Notes under the pieces: generated by a model | Database searches by the model: none | Told to the model about the DNA's origin: nothing | The model's input: the letters and a program-made list of their open reading frames with translations, nothing else | Made by a program: the position numbers and the translations under genes | Origin: Planctomycetota bacterium | GTDB lineage: Bacteria > Planctomycetota > B15-G4 > SIAN01 | Direction of reading: 5' to 3' | Assembly: GCA_016795285.1 (NCBI GenBank) | Contig: JAEUIC010000040.1 | Coordinates: 1 to 33,863 of the forward strand | Length of the DNA stretch: 33,863 bases | Shown: positions 31,211-33,863 of the stretch, piece after piece | How the letters are laid out: each line of letters begins with the position of its first letter | Numbering within the stretch: position 1 is the stretch's first letter

Positions 31211-31744
31211 TCAGCCGCCCGCGCCAGCGACGCGGCCGTCGGCTTCGGCGAGGCACTTCTTGCAGGTGCCGAAGATCCGCAGCGAGTGCGACGTGATGCG
31301 GAAGCCGTGCTCCTTCGCGACCTGCTCCTGGAGCTGCTCGATGCGCTCCTCCTGGAACTCGATCACGTGGCCGCAGCGGATGCACATGAGGTGGTCGTGG
31401 TGCTCGCGGCCGAGGATGTGCTCGTAGCGCTTGGTGTCGCCGCCGAGCTCGAGCATGTCGAGGAAGCCGCCCTCGACCAGCAGCGACAGCGTGCGATAGA
31501 CGGTCGCGCGCGACACCTCGTCGCGGCCGCGCCGGAACGCCTCGTGGATCTCCTCCGCCGTGAAGTGGCGGTTGGTCGCGAAGACGCGCTTCAGGATGCG
31601 GCGCCGCTGCGAGGTGAGCTTCAACCCCTTGCGGCGGATGAAGACCTCGAACTCGCGCTCGACGCGCTCGAACGCCGCGGCGACGGCGACGCGACGCGTC
31701 GGCAATGCGGCGTGCGCGCCGCTGCTCGGCTCGGAATCGATCAT
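31211..31744 (-). CDS. fur: Fur family metal-responsive transcriptional regulator
   Basis: The 177-residue repressor has a winged helix (LTSQRRRILKRVF, EVSRATVYRTLSLL; about 42-95) and a metal-binding dimerisation domain: HHDH (115-118), C121-x2-C124 and C161-x2-C164 for structural zinc. Fur-type proteins bind Fe2+ or related metals and repress uptake genes; the subtype (Fur, PerR or Zur) cannot be settled here. The N-terminus has about 30 extra residues before the domain. The ATG at 31744 overlaps the upstream glycosyltransferase stop by 4 nt and has a purine-rich GGGAAGGGG before it. No Fur box was recognised near the operon. Confidence 0.92.
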   Translation of the reverse strand: MIDSEPSSGAHAALPTRRVAVAAAFERVEREFEVFIRRKGLKLTSQRRRILKRVFATNRHFTAEEIHEAFRRGRDEVSRATVYRTLSLLVEGGFLDMLELGGDTKRYEHILGREHHDHLMCIRCGHVIEFQEERIEQLQEQVAKEHGFRITSHSLRIFGTCKKCLAEADGRVAGAGG

Positions 31745-32493
31745 GCGCCCCTTCCCTCTCCAGCAGGCGACGTCGCGGCGACCGGCAGCGACTCCGGCGA
31801 CCGTCCGTAGTAGACGCGGTAGAGCTTGGCGGGCGCGACCCCGAGGCGGAAGCCCCAAGCGACGACCCGATTGAGCAGCGTGGTCTTCACGATGCCGTGG
31901 CGCTCCCAGCGGCGCGCGCTCAGGTGGAGGGGGCGTTCCGTCTCGACGATCGCCCCGAGCGTGGAGAGCCGCGGCGCCATGGCGAGGTCCTCGGCGATCG
32001 GCAGCGGCGGGAAGCCGCCGATCCGCTCGAAGTCGGCGCGCCGCAGGAGCAGCCCCGAGTCGCCGTAGGGAGAGCCGTGCACGCGCGCGCGCCGCGAGGC
32101 GGCCGCCTCGATCAGCCGGTAGGCGAACCGCTCGCCCTCGATGCGCTGGCGGAAGACCACCGCGCCGACGCCCGGCGCGAGGAGCCGCGCGCACGCCTCG
32201 TCGAGCGCGCCGTCGGCGAGCCAGCAGTCGGCGTGGAGGAAGAGCAGCAGCTCGGAGCGCGCCGCCGCGGCGCCGGCATTCAGCTGCGGTCCGCGCCCGC
32301 CGCCGCAGGGAACGCGGAGCGCGCCGCACGCCGCGATCGCCGCGGCCGCCGCGTCGTTGCCGCCGCCGTCGGCGACGATCACCTCGGCGACCTCTCGCTC
32401 GCGCGCGAGGCGCGGCAGATGGGCCGTGAGCGCCGCCCCATCGGCGAGCGCGGGCACGATGACGCTGACGCGCGCCGCCACCGCTGCGCTCAC
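31741..32493 (-). CDS. Family 2 glycosyltransferase, TIGR04283-like
   Basis: The 250-residue protein is a GT-A glycosyltransferase with VSVIVPAL at the start, VIVADGGGND, LLFLHADCWL (the HAD motif in place of DxD), SPYGDSGLLLRRADFERIGGF, and PIAEDLAMAPRL. This pattern matches the TIGR04283 subgroup, named for arsenosugar biosynthesis but widespread without arsenic genes. The GTG start at 32493 overlaps the purD stop by 4 nt. No arsenic methylation gene is nearby, so the substrate is unknown. It sits between purD and fur in a coupled run. Confidence 0.88.
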   Translation of the reverse strand: MSAAVAARVSVIVPALADGAALTAHLPRLAREREVAEVIVADGGGNDAAAAAIAACGALRVPCGGGRGPQLNAGAAAARSELLLFLHADCWLADGALDEACARLLAPGVGAVVFRQRIEGERFAYRLIEAAASRRARVHGSPYGDSGLLLRRADFERIGGFPPLPIAEDLAMAPRLSTLGAIVETERPLHLSARRWERHGIVKTTLLNRVVAWGFRLGVAPAKLYRVYYGRSPESLPVAATSPAGEGRGA

Positions 32494-33788
32494 CGACCGC
32501 GCGGGTCCTTCACCACGCCGACGTCGCGGCGATAGTGCATCCCTTCGAAGGAGATGCGCGCCGCCGCCTGGTAGGCGCGCGAACGCGCCTCGTCGAGCGA
32601 GCCGCCGACCGCCGTCACGCCGAGCACGCGGCCGCCGTTGGTGAGCCAGTGGCCGAGCTCGTACTTGGTGCCGGCATGGTGGAGCCGCACGCCGGCGACC
32701 TCGGCCGCCGCCTCGAGGCCGGCGATCCGCTTGCCCTTCTTGAACGGCCCCGGATACCCGCCCGACGCCATCACCAAGACCAGCGCAGCGTCGGGCAGGA
32801 ACTCGATTCCGCCCAGCTCCTCGAGCCGACCTTCTGCCGTCAGCAGCGCCAGCTCGACGAAGTCGGTCTTCAAGCGCGGCAGGATCACCTGCGTCTCGGG
32901 ATCGCCGAAGCGGACGTTGAACTCGAGCACCTTCGGCCCGTTCGAGGTGAGCATCAGGCCGGCGTAGAGGACGCCGCGGTACTCGAGCCCCTCGCGGTTC
33001 AGCGCATGGAGCGTCGGCACGAGGATGCGCGCCTCGATGTCGGCTTGCAGCTCGGGCGTCCAGAGCGGCGTCGGCGAGTAGGCGCCCATGCCGCCGGTGT
33101 TGGGGCCGGCGTCGCCGTCGAAGACGCGCTTGTGGTCGCGCGCCGGCTCGAGCGTGCAGAGCGTTCGGCCGTCGGTCACCGCGAGGACCGAGATCTCCTC
33201 GCCGACCAGGCACTCCTCGACCAGCAGCTTGTCGCCGGCAGCGCCGAACTCGCGGCGCACCATGATCCGCTGGACGGCGTCGAGCGCCTCGCGCCGATCC
33301 TGCGCGACGACGACGCCCTTGCCGGCGGCGAGGCCGTCGGCCTTCACCACCACCGGCCACGCTGACTGCTGCTCGGCGAACCAGAGCTCGGCGTGGCGCG
33401 GGTCGGTGAAGACGCGGTCGTCGGCGGTCGGGATGTGGTACTTGCGCAGCAGCGTCTTGGTGAAGACCTTGCTGCCCTCGAGCTGCGCGGCCGCCTTCTT
33501 CGGCCCGAAGACCGGGATGCCGGCGGCGGCGAGCGCATCGGCCAGTCCGGCCACGAGCGGCCCCTCGGGCCCCACCACCACGAGGTCGACCTTGAGTTCG
33601 CGGCAGCAGCGCACCAGCCCGGCGGTGTCGTCCGCGGCGACGTCGACCAGCAGCGCCTGCTTGCCCATCGCATCCGAGCCGGGCGCGACGTAGAGGCGCG
33701 CGGTGCGCGGGGAGCGGAGGATCGCCTCGGCCAGCGCGTGTTCGCGCCCGCCCGAGCCGACCAGGAGGATCGTCAACTTGCCGGCCAT
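32490..33788 (-). CDS. purD: Phosphoribosylamine-glycine ligase
   Basis: PurD catalyses the ATP-dependent joining of glycine to phosphoribosylamine in the second step of purine synthesis. The 432-residue protein is full length: LLVGSGGREHALA N-terminal motif, VVGPEGPLVAGL, ATP-grasp region with VVKADGLAAGKGVVVA, and the diagnostic GPNTGGMGAYSPTP and FNVRFGDPETQ. It is the first gene of the purD-GT2-fur run, with a candidate promoter close to the window's right edge. Confidence 0.97.
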   Translation of the reverse strand: MAGKLTILLVGSGGREHALAEAILRSPRTARLYVAPGSDAMGKQALLVDVAADDTAGLVRCCRELKVDLVVVGPEGPLVAGLADALAAAGIPVFGPKKAAAQLEGSKVFTKTLLRKYHIPTADDRVFTDPRHAELWFAEQQSAWPVVVKADGLAAGKGVVVAQDRREALDAVQRIMVRREFGAAGDKLLVEECLVGEEISVLAVTDGRTLCTLEPARDHKRVFDGDAGPNTGGMGAYSPTPLWTPELQADIEARILVPTLHALNREGLEYRGVLYAGLMLTSNGPKVLEFNVRFGDPETQVILPRLKTDFVELALLTAEGRLEELGGIEFLPDAALVLVMASGGYPGPFKKGKRIAGLEAAAEVAGVRLHHAGTKYELGHWLTNGGRVLGVTAVGGSLDEARSRAYQAAARISFEGMHYRRDVGVVKDPRGR

Positions 33789-33825
33789 CGCTGCCCTGCC
33801 ACCGTGGAGCCAAAGAGGGGCGGGG

Positions 33826-33831
33826 ATGGTA
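33826..33831 (-). promoter_or_regulatory. Candidate -10 element (TACCAT) for purD
   Basis: Minus-strand TACCAT in GGCTGCTACCATCCCCGCCCC lies about 38 nt before the purD ATG. The core and its flanks match the sites before the MFS and DUF362 genes. No -35 element is visible in the few bases left in the window. Confidence 0.45.
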
Positions 33832-33863
33832 GCAGCCGCTCCCGCAGCGAGCCACGCAGCAGT

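Noticed and set aside
31741..32493. Arsenosugar biosynthesis locus suggested by the TIGR04283-type glycosyltransferase
   Set aside because: No arsenic methyltransferase or radical SAM arsenosugar gene is adjacent; the subgroup is common in other contexts.

Overview
This is a GC-rich chromosomal window from what looks like a planctomycete (PVC superphylum). The pointers are: a TIGR04137-type small basic protein (2391-2675); a cluster of three EutN/CcmL microcompartment pentamer genes with a class II aldolase, as in PVC-type bacterial microcompartment (BMC) loci; a Hanks-type Ser/Thr kinase; a sulfatase-like enzyme; and a secreted Asp-box protein whose C-terminal domain resembles those of large planctomycete exported proteins. 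The taxonomic call is inference. No phage, transposon or CRISPR array was seen. I found no frameshifted genes. One gene runs off the left edge.

Layout. (1) 1-5551, all minus: Ser/Thr kinase and CxxxxCC (YkgJ-like) protein; a membrane-anchored SPOR-like protein; the small basic protein; queE; der; and the start of a lipoprotein-like gene. (2) 5552-5856 is a divergent intergenic region. (3) 5857-16558, all plus: a single-ring Hsp100/Clp-like ATPase, a secreted protein of unknown function, an exported parvulin-type foldase, three BMC pentamer genes overlapping into a class II aldolase, a GT4 glycosyltransferase, an exported PIG-L/LmbE deacetylase and a nucleoside:H+ symporter-type MFS protein. 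(4) 16598-26846, all minus: a sulfatase-like membrane enzyme, tRNA-Arg(CCG), then a tightly coupled four-gene run (secreted Asp-box propeller, radical SAM enzyme, secreted beta-helix protein, DUF3754 membrane protein), then DUF362 and SGNH genes. (5) 26895-31179, plus: ribH-nusB-ftsY-O-antigen-ligase-like operon. (6) 31211-33788, minus: purD-GT2-fur, each overlapping the next by 4 nt.

How they may work together. Housekeeping functions (ribosome assembly, queuosine, riboflavin and purine synthesis, SRP targeting) sit among envelope and export genes. The most interesting blocks are the pentamer-only BMC operon, which has an aldolase but no hexamer gene in view, and the coupled propeller/radical SAM/beta-helix/DUF3754 operon, whose joint function I do not recognise. 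Several transcription units are preceded by a TACCAT-type -10 element, three of them in a nearly identical GGCTACCAT context.
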